A stretch of 35,837 nt of DNA from a virus, in IMG/VR virus record IMGVR_UViG_3300005747_000520, positions 1-35,837 of that record; one strand, given 5' to 3'. Shown piece after piece: positions 1 to 8,000 of the stretch; the stretch's first letter is position 1; each line of letters starts with the position of its first letter. The notes under the pieces were generated by a model. The model had not been told where the DNA came from. It worked only from the letters and a program-made list of their open reading frames with translations, and made no database searches. Both the position numbers and the translations under genes were made by a program.

Positions 1-2167
1 CTGCACCCGCGGCCGCGGCCATTGCGGCACTCACGACGGACTTGACAAAGATTGCTGTCCAAACAACAGTCAATATCCCCATAATGGGAGGCCCGAACTT
101 TGCGAACAGAGTTCCGAACAGGTCTAACAACGATGGAAGCAAATCACTGATCAGAGCATCTTTAATCGAATCAAATGCTAGCATAAATGCGCCACCAATA
201 CCAGTGCCAATAGCATTTGCAGTGTTGTTATCTCCATTTAAGAAGTCACCGAGAGCTTGCGCAAACTGCGTGATATATTTTGCTGCTGTCTTAATGATCT
301 TTGGCGCAAGACCGGCAAGGATCAACAGAGCGTTCTCGATTAGGTTCCCTAACATTGTCGAAAGATTCGTAGCAGATGGCCCGCTGCTGAACCAGTCTTC
401 GAAGGCACCGAAGACTTTGTCGAATAGATTTTCTACAGCTTGTTTCGGATCTGTTTTAAGAAGTTCAAAGAACTCGCCGAATGCTTCTTTGACAACGTCT
501 AAAAACGCACGGACCCTTTTGATGTCGAAGATATTCTTAAGAGTGTCGAACATCCCGGATCCAGGGCCTCTGATAAAGTCTAAGAACATACGCCCTACAG
601 CTTGTCCAGCCTTGTGGAACTCTTTAAGCCACTTACCAACCATCGTAAGTATTTCTCTCATCTCAGGAGATCTATTAAGAACTTTCATAAAACCAGCGAT
701 GAAGTTCGACAACGGACCACCTGTTAATTTATCCAGTTTTGCGGCCAATCTATCCATCGAATCAGCTACGTCTTTCATTGCTTCTTCAGGCGTGATCTTC
801 TGTGCTGCTTCATTGGCGGCATCTTCGAAGTCACCAAAACCCATTTCGTCTGTGGACATCGAAAGAGCATTCTTCAATTCGTCGACAGGCATGCCACCCA
901 TAGAATCAGATAGCATCTTTAATTCGTGTCTGGAAAGATCAGCAACTGATTTCCCGGTGGCCTCGAATGATTCTCGAAGCATGTCCATTCGTTTCGCCGG
1001 ATTCTCTTCGTTCATCATGGCCATCGCATCAATGTTCATTCCAAACGCCTCAGCCAACTTTCCTGCGTTTTGAGCAGCTGATTCAAATGTATCAAACGCT
1101 GTCATTGTGCCTTTTAATGATTCGATACTCACGCCGAGCTTGGTCGCATAAGTTGCAACCGCGGCTAATTGTTTCGGAGCCAACGAACCAAACGATCCCA
1201 CATCTTTTGCCATTTTATCAATGTTCTTTCCAATGACCTTAACGTCTACACCAAAAGTTTTGGAAAGATGAGATGAAGCAACCATCGTTTCTGTCAATGC
1301 TTCTTGCATTGTCGTACCTGAAGCATTTGCAGCGGAAGCCATTTGCTTGAACGCTTCTCCCGACATATTCATACCTTTGCGCATGAGAAGCATTTCTGAG
1401 GTTGCACCATTGATCTGATCTTGCATCGCAACCAGCGAATCTCCAAAGTCCATCGCCATTGCATGCAGCTCTTTTAAGACTTCGTGACTCTGACCTATCG
1501 TGCTCCTTAATGATGTACCCGATGCCGCCAGCGCGCTGGTTGCTGTATTTAGGTTCCCCATCAAATCTTTGACGAATTTACCCTGATCGGAATTGATGTC
1601 ACCGATATCTTTACGAATGGATTCGTTTGCTTGATGCCATGCTTGATTCGCTTGGTTTGCATAGTCAGCAGCGGTAGACATAAGGCCCTGAAAGAAACCA
1701 CCAATGATTCCGATACCACCTTTAAGAATACCCAATCCAGATGAGAATACTCCGGTGAATAAGTTGAACGCCCCATTCGCAGCTTCGAACGCGTTTGCAA
1801 CACCAGCAACAGCTGCCGACAACGCTCCCATGACAGCTACAGATTTCCCTACTGTCGCTCCTAGCTTTTTCTGAGTTGTTTCGGCTTCTTTTGCTTTGCC
1901 AGCCTGAACTCCTAATGCATCGCCTAATGCGGAGGCTCCACCAGTGTTCTCTTTCATCGCTTCTGTCAGTTCTTTAGTCTGATCAGATGCATTCTTAGCA
2001 CTGTCTGCAACTTTGTTGTTACCTTCGGTTGCTTGTTGCGCAGCCTGAGCTTGCTGGCCCATAGCACCAGCGAGTTGCGACAAGATCTTGTTTTGTTCTT
2101 GCAACAACTTGTTCATCTGTTGGACAATATCCAACTGATCTGGTGTATTCATCCCTTCGCCTGCCAC
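1..2167 (-). CDS. Tail tape-measure protein, N-terminal part (runs off left edge)
   Basis: An open frame of about 722 codons has no stop before the window's left edge. I chose the GTG at 2167 because GGAG lies 7 nt upstream; an ATG five codons later is the alternative. The N-terminus is Gln/Ala-rich and helical (residues about 15-70). A hydrophobic Gly/Ala stretch follows at about 110-165, then a long mostly helical body, with further hydrophobic patches near the truncated end. Tape-measure proteins fill the tail tube, set its length and often carry membrane-active segments. The position supports this: it follows the tube gene and a chaperone pair with a probable frameshift, the usual order in long-tailed phages. 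I see no enzymatic domain in the visible part. The rest of the gene lies outside the window. A T4 gp29-type hub/tape-measure role is the same idea under another name. Confidence 0.8.
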   Translation of the reverse strand, partial: MAGEGMNTPDQLDIVQQMNKLLQEQNKILSQLAGAMGQQAQAAQQATEGNNKVADSAKNASDQTKELTEAMKENTGGASALGDALGVQAGKAKEAETTQKKLGATVGKSVAVMGALSAAVAGVANAFEAANGAFNLFTGVFSSGLGILKGGIGIIGGFFQGLMSTAADYANQANQAWHQANESIRKDIGDINSDQGKFVKDLMGNLNTATSALAASGTSLRSTIGQSHEVLKELHAMAMDFGDSLVAMQDQINGATSEMLLMRKGMNMSGEAFKQMASAANASGTTMQEALTETMVASSHLSKTFGVDVKVIGKNIDKMAKDVGSFGSLAPKQLAAVATYATKLGVSIESLKGTMTAFDTFESAAQNAGKLAEAFGMNIDAMAMMNEENPAKRMDMLRESFEATGKSVADLSRHELKMLSDSMGGMPVDELKNALSMSTDEMGFGDFEDAANEAAQKITPEEAMKDVADSMDRLAAKLDKLTGGPLSNFIAGFMKVLNRSPEMREILTMVGKWLKEFHKAGQAVGRMFLDFIRGPGSGMFDTLKNIFDIKRVRAFLDVVKEAFGEFFELLKTDPKQAVENLFDKVFGAFEDWFSSGPSATNLSTMLGNLIENALLILAGLAPKIIKTAAKYITQFAQALGDFLNGDNNTANAIGTGIGGAFMLAFDSIKDALISDLLPSLLDLFGTLFAKFGPPIMGILTVVWTAIFVKSVVSAAMAAAAGA

Positions 2168-2182
2168 GAACTAACTCCAAAT

Positions 2183-2219
2183 AAAAAAATTCCTAACGAA
2201 ATTAATTATCCGCTAGGAA
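2183..2219 (-). terminator. Rho-independent terminator upstream of the tape-measure gene
   Basis: On the minus strand TTCCTAGCGG pairs with the downstream TTCGTTAGGAA arm in a stem of about 10 bp (two G-U pairs), with a 9-nt AT-rich loop, followed directly by seven T residues. It lies between the end of the 81-aa gene and the ribosome binding site of the tape-measure gene. It would therefore limit read-through into that gene rather than end the whole module. Confidence 0.7.
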
Positions 2220-2243
2220 AGAAAATCGTAAAGGAAACTACGA

Positions 2244-2489
2244 TTAGAGGGGCCAAGTTTGTCCAGTGATCTTCTTGAACCTTTTAGCAGCCTTATTCTT
2301 TTTTGCTACGAGTCTTTCGATTTCTTGTAGACTTACGTCTTTTCGTTGTAGATTTTCGTACAACTTTTTGCTTGCGTTTAGTACGTTTCGGAACGCTGTC
2401 ATCTCCGTCAGTTTTCCTTTGATCTTCACTGACTTCTGATTGCCCGTGATGTATCGTATCGATTCGATTATCAGTCTCTGTTTCTTCAT
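2244..2489 (-). CDS. Small basic helical protein, 81 aa, function unknown
   Basis: The ATG at 2489 is preceded by AAAGGAG at good spacing, one of the better ribosome binding sites in the window. That is the main argument that this frame is translated. The product is Lys/Arg-rich. Its C-terminal half is predicted helical, with the pattern IERLVAKKNKAAKRFKK, and it ends in TGQTWPL. No family is recognised. It lies between the chaperone region and the tape-measure gene, so a role in tail or hub assembly is a guess from position. It overlaps the preceding 153-aa frame by 197 nt in another reading frame, which is unusual; one of the two may be only partly real. A terminator follows its stop codon. 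Confidence 0.65.
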   Translation of the reverse strand: MKKQRLIIESIRYITGNQKSVKIKGKLTEMTAFRNVLNASKKLYENLQRKDVSLQEIERLVAKKNKAAKRFKKITGQTWPL

Positions 2490-2754
2490 CGTTATAGTAC
2501 TCCTTTGCCCACTGTCTGTAATTATGTTCGATCTTTACGATCTTACCTTTCTTGGCAGCTTTTTCTTCCCAGTAGGCATTGGGCGCCATCACCGTACGAT
2601 TGCCCCAAAGATCTGTGAAAACCTCGACTGCATTCTCTTTTTCTAGTATTCTTGTGATCTCACAGAACACAGGTGTGTTCTGGACTGTTAGAAGAGCGTA
2701 TATACAATCTCCTACGTTGGCTTCGTTTATGTCAATCACTTCCAAATAACCCAT
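2293..2754 (-). CDS. Hypothetical protein, 153 aa, with very basic C-terminal tail
   Basis: I start this frame at the ATG at 2754 (MGYLEVIDINEAN). A longer version from a TTG at 2811 would run further into the preceding gene. The first 95 or so residues look like an ordinary small globular domain (for example VGDCIYALLTV, VEVFTDLWGN). The last 50 residues are almost entirely Lys, Arg, Ser and Thr. This tail coincides with the overlap with the well-supported 81-aa gene, so its composition may reflect that other frame. No clear ribosome binding site precedes 2754. Translation may be coupled to the 60-aa gene, whose stop lies 20 nt inside this frame. The function is unknown. Confidence 0.5.
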   Translation of the reverse strand: MGYLEVIDINEANVGDCIYALLTVQNTPVFCEITRILEKENAVEVFTDLWGNRTVMAPNAYWEEKAAKKGKIVKIEHNYRQWAKEYYNDEETETDNRIDTIHHGQSEVSEDQRKTDGDDSVPKRTKRKQKVVRKSTTKRRKSTRNRKTRSKKE

Positions 2755-2914
2755 CCCAATCAAAATCAAAGTCTCTCGCTCTTTCCGTGCACTTCTCGAT
2801 GACTTTTTCAATTAAAACAGGAGTAGACCCTGCTCGAATCATCTTCAAGACCTCCGGAAAACACCCCGCTTGGAACGCTCTGTCTAAAAAATCTAAAATC
2901 TGTGATTCGCTCAT
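2732..2914 (-). CDS. Small acidic protein, 60 aa, function unknown
   Basis: The ATG at 2914 has AGGAG 7 nt upstream, overlapping the end of the preceding frame. The product looks like one compact helical domain (ILDFLDRAFQAG, then VLIEKVIEKCTERA) with an acidic aromatic C-terminus DFDFDWDGLFGSD. The family is not recognised. It lies between the tail-assembly chaperone and the tape-measure gene and overlaps the next gene by 23 nt. It is probably part of the same translationally coupled tail operon. A small tail or hub assembly factor is possible, but nothing in the sequence proves it. Confidence 0.6.
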   Translation of the reverse strand: MSESQILDFLDRAFQAGCFPEVLKMIRAGSTPVLIEKVIEKCTERARDFDFDWDGLFGSD

Positions 2915-2924
2915 GATCTAACTC

Positions 2925-3239
2925 CTACGTAAATCTTCTTAAGTTCGCCGGCACCATGCTTCTATATCTTCCCATCATAGCTCTCGCATCAGGAGTGTTC
3001 TGATGCGCAGCTCTTGTGGGTTGCGCATTACCTTGAGCATCTTGTGTACGTTTAATTTCGTCATTCATTCTTTGAATAAACCATCGACGTTGCCATATTG
3101 GTATGTTATAGCATTCTACGTACGTGAAACCCATGTAATACATCATCAAGAAGATCTGGTCCAAGAAGATGTTTTTATCAGTCGGCGTCAGGCCAAAAAA
3201 ATGACGCCCCAAGTGGCATGGAGACCTCCGACTCCTCAC
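2925..3239 (-). CDS. Frameshift extension of the tail-assembly chaperone (GT-like part)
   Basis: This frame overlaps the end of the gp26-like chaperone gene in the +1 (equivalently -2) frame. It has no convincing start of its own: the only early candidate is a GTG at 3239 inside the upstream gene, and the first ATGs lie about 32 codons in without a good ribosome binding site. A run of seven T (minus strand, 3201-3195) lies where the frames can join. The upstream stop follows five codons after that run. The expected fusion continues as GLTPTDKNIFLDQIF with about 89 residues, including IPIWQRRWFIQRMNDEIKR. Paired tail chaperones made by frameshifting upstream of tape-measure genes are well known (lambda G/GT, Mu-like phages). 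Here it is inferred from frame geometry. Confidence 0.6.
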   Translation of the reverse strand: MRSRRSPCHLGRHFFGLTPTDKNIFLDQIFLMMYYMGFTYVECYNIPIWQRRWFIQRMNDEIKRTQDAQGNAQPTRAAHQNTPDARAMMGRYRSMVPANLRRFT

Positions 3240-4059
3240 CGCAATGAGGGCAGCGGATGTCTTGTTTCATTTCGATGCCGGGTTCGTTAGCATCCATAGA
3301 CTTACGAAGAGCCAAAGAATAACGAGTAGGCATCTTCTGAACAAACATCTGAATCTTTGTCCTGTCAGTAATATCGTTCACTGCGACGATCTGTTGTCTA
3401 TAACGAGTTGTGATCAAGTTGTCAGCTTGGAAACCTTGCTTTTTCTTTCTTTCGTTGATTGCAGTGATCTCAGCTTCGTCATGACCGTTCATGTGACGGT
3501 ATCTGATGACCAAGTCAGGATCAGTTTCTCTCACCTTGGGCATTTTCGCTTCAAACACATTCGATCCAGTCGCGATCGGTTGCTTTGCGAGGCCTTTGAT
3601 AGGCAATTCAGCGAGGTCAAATCCTTGTTTGGATCTTTCACCACAAGAAGGGCATCCAACTTCGATGTTATAATCGGCACCATAACCTGTAATTCGAAGT
3701 GCAACCATGACAGCATTACGATCACCGAGAATCATATCGTTAGGATCGATTCTTTTGTCAATCAAACAAGAACGAATCAACTCTGTGATAACAGTTCCTT
3801 TTTTAATCAACGCTTTTGACGTCAAAATATCTTCTTCTCTTGCAGTCATCGCACGAATCTGTACGGTTTCTTGCAAATGAAGAGGATGCTCAGGGGGATA
3901 TACCGTTCCTTTCGATGGAAGCGGGATATTTTCAACAGGAATTTCTAAACCGAACTCATCTCGAAGTACATCACCTCGTTCACCAGTCCATCCTTGTGCC
4001 ATTGAACCTTCAGGAGTTTCTCCTCCGGTCAATACGTCGTTGTTTTTACGTTTGCTCAT
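3178..4059 (-). CDS. gp26-like baseplate hub / tail-assembly chaperone with two CxxC pairs
   Basis: The 293-residue protein starts at an ATG with GGAG 5 nt upstream. The N-terminus holds an IPLPSKGTVYPP motif, typical as I recall of the T4 base-plate (gp26-like) family. Two CxxC pairs, C136/C139 (CPSCGE) and C270/C273 (CPHCGE), could bind a zinc ion between them. The middle is Lys/Arg-rich and helical. The frame ends in FFWPDAD beside a T7 run that may allow a shift into the downstream frame. Together with the tube gene upstream and the tape measure downstream, this fits a chaperone that coats the tape measure before tube assembly. The alternative is a structural hub component. The family assignment is by motif memory, not by alignment. 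Confidence 0.65.
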   Translation of the reverse strand: MSKRKNNDVLTGGETPEGSMAQGWTGERGDVLRDEFGLEIPVENIPLPSKGTVYPPEHPLHLQETVQIRAMTAREEDILTSKALIKKGTVITELIRSCLIDKRIDPNDMILGDRNAVMVALRITGYGADYNIEVGCPSCGERSKQGFDLAELPIKGLAKQPIATGSNVFEAKMPKVRETDPDLVIRYRHMNGHDEAEITAINERKKKQGFQADNLITTRYRQQIVAVNDITDRTKIQMFVQKMPTRYSLALRKSMDANEPGIEMKQDIRCPHCGEESEVSMPLGASFFWPDAD

Positions 4060-4096
4060 ATTGTCTCCATAACAAAACTATTTTTTTAACTAAACT

Positions 4097-4104
4097 TAAC
4101 TATA
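4097..4104 (-). promoter_or_regulatory. Promoter-like box TATAGTTA before the chaperone gene
   Basis: TATAGTTA reads on the minus strand 38-45 nt before the chaperone ATG, in a 75-nt AT-rich gap. It is a variant of the box that recurs at similar spacing in other gaps of this window. There is no obvious -35 element. This is a promoter inference only. Confidence 0.4.
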
Positions 4105-4134
4105 TATTATCGTGTGTGTCGGCTTTGTACAATA

Positions 4135-4434
4135 TTATCCAAAACACCCTGAATCGAGTACCGCTTGAAAATCTGCTGTGGTCCAACCTGCGTATTGGGC
4201 GCCTAATTCTGGGCCAATGCCACCCATCTCTTCAGGGTCAGTTGGATGACATTCACCCATTGCCCATCTTTCGAAGTCATCTTTAGGGCCTTGCATGAAA
4301 CGTGCAGCCATTGGCCCGAATTGTGCGGCTTGTGCTTCGTATTTTGCGATGATGTCTTCTACGGTCTTGGGACCCATACTCTCAACAAGAACACTTCTAA
4401 TCATTTTTCGTAATTTACTTTCTCTTATTTGCAT
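4135..4434 (-). CDS. Small protein with capsid-targeting-like N-terminus, 99 aa
   Basis: The ATG at 4434 follows AAAGGAG with good spacing, and a TATAATTA box lies about 40 nt upstream. The N-terminus, MQIRESKLRKMIRSVLVES, is a short basic amphipathic helix ending in V-L-V-E. It closely resembles the starts of several other small proteins in this window and fits the (I/L)-x-E site of T4-type prohead proteases. The rest is acidic and Gly/Met-rich (residues about 45-99), with no recognised domain. By analogy with T4 internal proteins it may be packed in the head and trimmed by the gp21-like protease. It lies in the tail region, away from the head genes, so other roles remain open. Confidence 0.65.
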   Translation of the reverse strand: MQIRESKLRKMIRSVLVESMGPKTVEDIIAKYEAQAAQFGPMAARFMQGPKDDFERWAMGECHPTDPEEMGGIGPELGAQYAGWTTADFQAVLDSGCFG

Positions 4435-4472
4435 ATCTTCGCTCCTTTACGTAATATATGAACAGTCAGGGT

Positions 4473-4480
4473 TAATTATA
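4473..4480 (-). promoter_or_regulatory. Promoter-like box TATAATTA after the tube-gene terminator
   Basis: TATAATTA lies on the minus strand just downstream of the terminator hairpin that ends the tube gene and about 40 nt before the next start codon. A terminator followed by such a box is the arrangement expected for a new transcription unit. The box resembles the T4 late promoter TATAAATA, and I see no -35 element. Confidence 0.5.
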
Positions 4481-4488
4481 CCCGATCT

Positions 4489-4524
4489 AAATAAATGAAA
4501 CGCAGAATCCCGAAAGATTCTGCG
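4489..4524 (-). terminator. Terminator after the tail tube gene
   Basis: On the minus strand CGCAGAATC and GATTCTGCG form a perfect 9-bp stem with a TTTCGG loop, followed by the T-rich TTTCATTTATTT. It lies 26 nt after the tube gene's stop codon and separates the tube gene from the next unit. Confidence 0.85.
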
Positions 4525-4550
4525 CCTTTTGCGAACAAATTGCCTTTGTA

Positions 4551-5039
4551 TTAATATTGCAAGACGCAGTTGTCGAAACGAAGAGTGAGTGAGATCTCCA
4601 TTGGAGCACCATCTTCGTAGGATACATCACCAAATCCAGCGTTCGTTAAGAAAGCGCCTTTGATGTCCCACAATTCGATAACTGTACCCACAGGATCGAC
4701 TAGTTTCAATTGGCAATCACGCTTGTAGAAGTCAGCGTAACCTGCACGACCTGATACAGACTCAAAGTGAGTACGTACCCATTCCATCACCTGTTGTGCA
4801 CCAGAAGGTGCGATAGGGTCGTGGAGTGTCACTGCAAGAGTTTCGAAAGAAGCAAGACCCGCAACATAACGCTTAGAGTTCATGTATGAGATAGTCTGTT
4901 CTTCAATCGAGATACTCGGGCGAGCAGCTGTCTTGATTAAGAAAGAGTCGATTCCCTCAAGCGCAAAGATCCAACGATTTTTACGTTTTGGTTCAAACTT
5001 GTTTGGCAACATGTCCTGTACTGATAAAGTTTCTGCCAT
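4551..5039 (-). CDS. gp19: Tail tube protein (gp19-like)
   Basis: At 162 residues the product is almost the same length as T4 gp19 (163). It polymerises into the inner tube through which DNA leaves the head. The family pattern is visible: an N-terminal region with KNRWIFALEGID, a central YVAGLASFETLAVTLHDP, and a C-terminal half with IELWDIKGAFLTNAGFGD followed by LTLRFDNCVLQY. The start has GGAG 7 nt upstream, and a TATAGTTA box lies about 35 nt upstream. It follows two sheath genes and is closed by a strong terminator, as expected for a highly expressed structural gene. It is the only tube gene in the window, although there are two sheath genes. Confidence 0.93.
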   Translation of the reverse strand: MAETLSVQDMLPNKFEPKRKNRWIFALEGIDSFLIKTAARPSISIEEQTISYMNSKRYVAGLASFETLAVTLHDPIAPSGAQQVMEWVRTHFESVSGRAGYADFYKRDCQLKLVDPVGTVIELWDIKGAFLTNAGFGDVSYEDGAPMEISLTLRFDNCVLQY

Positions 5040-5071
5040 TTTAATTCTCCTGAAAAATTGTATTCATTTAA

Positions 5072-5079
5072 TAACTATA
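5072..5079 (-). promoter_or_regulatory. Promoter-like box TATAGTTA before the tube gene
   Basis: TATAGTTA lies on the minus strand between the second sheath gene and the tube gene, 33-40 nt before the tube ATG, at the same spacing as the other copies. It could give the tube gene extra transcription beyond read-through from the sheath genes. Confidence 0.4.
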
Positions 5080-5085
5080 GTTTAT

Positions 5086-8000
5086 TTAGATTTCCGCACC
5101 AGCATTTGTCACGACGAAGTCGAGAGAGATGAACTCAATAGAGCGAGTCGGCTGGAGGAAGATCTTACCACGGATCGTATTGTTTTCCACATCTTGCTGA
5201 GTCGTGGTTGTTGTATCGATGACAACTTTGTATCGATCCAGACCCTGCTGTTGTTGGATACGTCCAAGAATGGGATTAACTAACGCACTGAATCTTGCAA
5301 GTGTAGATTCGCGATTGGGTTCGAAAAGAACTTGGTTTGCAACCTTTCGAACTTTACGACGAACATCGATCAGCAATCTTCTTACGTTCACTCGATCCAA
5401 AGCAGACTGAGCTTGAAGCATAGTTTTTTGTCCGAAGACAATCACGCTAGAACCAGTTTGTGGGAAAGAAGTAATTGGGTTGATGTCTGAATCGTATAGA
5501 ACGTCCATATTAGATCTGTTAAGTTTAACTGCTGTTTCAATCGTAGAAGCCAAAGCACCGCGAGCAAAACCAGCAGGAGCGTACCAAGGATGCGCAACAG
5601 AGTCATTCAATGACAATGCTCCAAGTACAGCAACTGAAGGAGGTGCAACAACGTTATTTGAACCATCCGCGATTACAAGATCAGGGAAGTAAGTCGCTGC
5701 GAACGAAGTATCCAAGTTTCTGTTAGAAAGATTTTGTGCAGTGTTCGTAACACTTGTTTCTTGCGCTCTTGTAAGAACTAGTTTGTCGTCATGATCGTAT
5801 GCAGGCATATCCATGATGTACAACGCGTCGAAACGATCTTCGGTCTTGTCGATCGCATAGTCAGTGATTCCTGCAGATCTCATGCCGGGAGTAGCGAGCA
5901 ACTGGATGTCTACATCAGATTTTTCTGAAAGAATATCAAGTGCTTTTCTAAACGCAGCCGTCGTAGAACCGTCAGGACCGCCGTAGTAAGCAGAGCCCGT
6001 AGTATCCATCTCACGGAATGCTGCCATCGTACTCATCGAAGCCTTGTCGGCGTCAAGGATGTCTAAACCGTCCCAACCACCTTGCATCGGTACAGAGAAC
6101 TTAAAGAACTTCTTAGAAGCAGAAGAACCAAAGTCTTTAGCAACGTCAAGATAACGATAACCGCTAGATTTGTTATTCCCGTCAGCATCTTGGAAATAGC
6201 TTCCGGAACTGTCCCATGTTTCGCCACTAGCGTTTCCGTCTCGGATGTACACAGCTTCGTGCCATTGCGTAGGATCTACCGCATTACTCGTGTTCCCACC
6301 AACGCACCTGATCCAAAGCTTTTCAAGAGAGAATGCATTGTCGTTGTATTCGTCTGCATCGAGGGAAGCATTTCCTGTAGAATCTGATGCTCCTTTGTTG
6401 TCTCCAACCCACGCTGCTTGCGCTGCAAAGTTTGGATACCACTTAGTGAGATTATCAACGAGTGAAACGATACCAGAATCTCTATTCTTTTCAGCAGCGT
6501 TTGACACCATCTGATTTTGCATACCCCAGTAGAATCTAGAATCAACAACTTTTGTAGCACCTGATCCGACAGATACGCTTTCTCTGAAAGGTAGTGGAGG
6601 TTCAACCAAGTTCTGATAAGAATCACCCATGTCCGACAGTGCTTGACCGTCAAGTACGAGGTGGTTCTTGCCTTGGAAACCAAGAGGCAATGCAGTTGCT
6701 TCCATCTGTCCAGCTTCGACTTGGTCGTTCACTTCAACTCGAACGTATTGTGAATTGTTTGGATACAATCCTTCTGTGACGAGCTTTTGTTTACCGATGT
6801 CTTTTTCAAACTCGAAGAAAGTATTCTGATCTCCGATGACTCTTGCGATGTAACGATCAGATGAAGGATTCAAGTTCACTGCTGAGAACTGTTGCAAGAT
6901 CTGTGGATCCAAGTCAGTGTCGTTTGCAGATCTGATCTGTACGTCAAAAGAACCATAGTCACTTGAAAGATCTGTAGACTTTGTAATGTTTGCGATGGAA
7001 ACTTTCACTTGGCCGTGTCCTACGCTACCAGCATCTAACATGTGGAACTTGAAAAGCTTCTTAGCAGATTCACCAAGAGTCTGTGACATGATCCAAGGAG
7101 TTGCAGCATGTTCGAATCGTTGACGCCAATCCTCGAACGTAGGAGTCCAAGCATCCGCAGTACTATGAACTGTTCCAGAATAATCTGTCACTTCGTTTGC
7201 ACCGGGTCTCAAGATTGCTGAAGCATTACCGTTGTCAACCGATGCAAGAACATCAGGGACATCGTAGTGTGCATACAGATAGTGACCTTTCTCTTGAATC
7301 TTTGTAGGATCAGTATTGAATACTTTTGACAAGTAGATCGGAGAAGTAGTTTCGAAAGAAGCGGTAAGAATCTTTTCGTAAGAATCATTGGAGAAACCGT
7401 TCAATGCGATGACAAAATCACCACTGGCACTAACGCGCCCTAATCCACTTGAATTACCAATGTCTTTATTTGTTCCGTATTCACCGAATGCACCATCTGG
7501 CAGATTAGCCTCTATTAAATCTACATTGTTATCTTCGATTCCGGGAATGACTCCGGATGGGAACATCAATACACCACGAAGGATTCGTTTGGAAGTGGCC
7601 TGACCTAGGTAGTCATTAGCTGGCGATTGACCCGCAGTGTGATTCGCACCTAAGAAGTACACTCGGCCAGCAGGAGAACTTGGGCTGTTTTCTGAGATAG
7701 TAAGTGTTGGAACACTTTCTGCAGAAGAGGTGCCGAGTGCAAAAGCGATCTCGACAGATGTTCCTTGATCAGTAAATGTCAGATCACCCGCTGCAGCCGA
7801 TGGGTTTGGCAAAAATGCTTGAAGCAATAGATCACCATCCGCATTTGTAGTATTTTGAGTTTGCAACGCGGCGTACGCCAACCCAAGCGCAGCATGAATA
7901 GCAGCACTTGTAGCTGCTCCAGCAGCAACAGCGTCAGTATCGACAGCTGAATAAAAACTAGTTGCTGTATCTGCAGTTGCAACGCCTCCTGCGTTTAATT

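Noticed and set aside
42-1073. 343-aa plus-strand frame
   Set aside because: It is antisense to the open tape-measure frame. Its Ser/Ile/Pro-rich content is typical of a shadow, and no ribosome binding site or neighbouring plus-strand gene supports it.
2755-2811. Longer start (TTG) for the 153-aa gene
   Set aside because: It would increase overlap with the 60-aa gene, uses a rare start codon and lacks a ribosome binding site.
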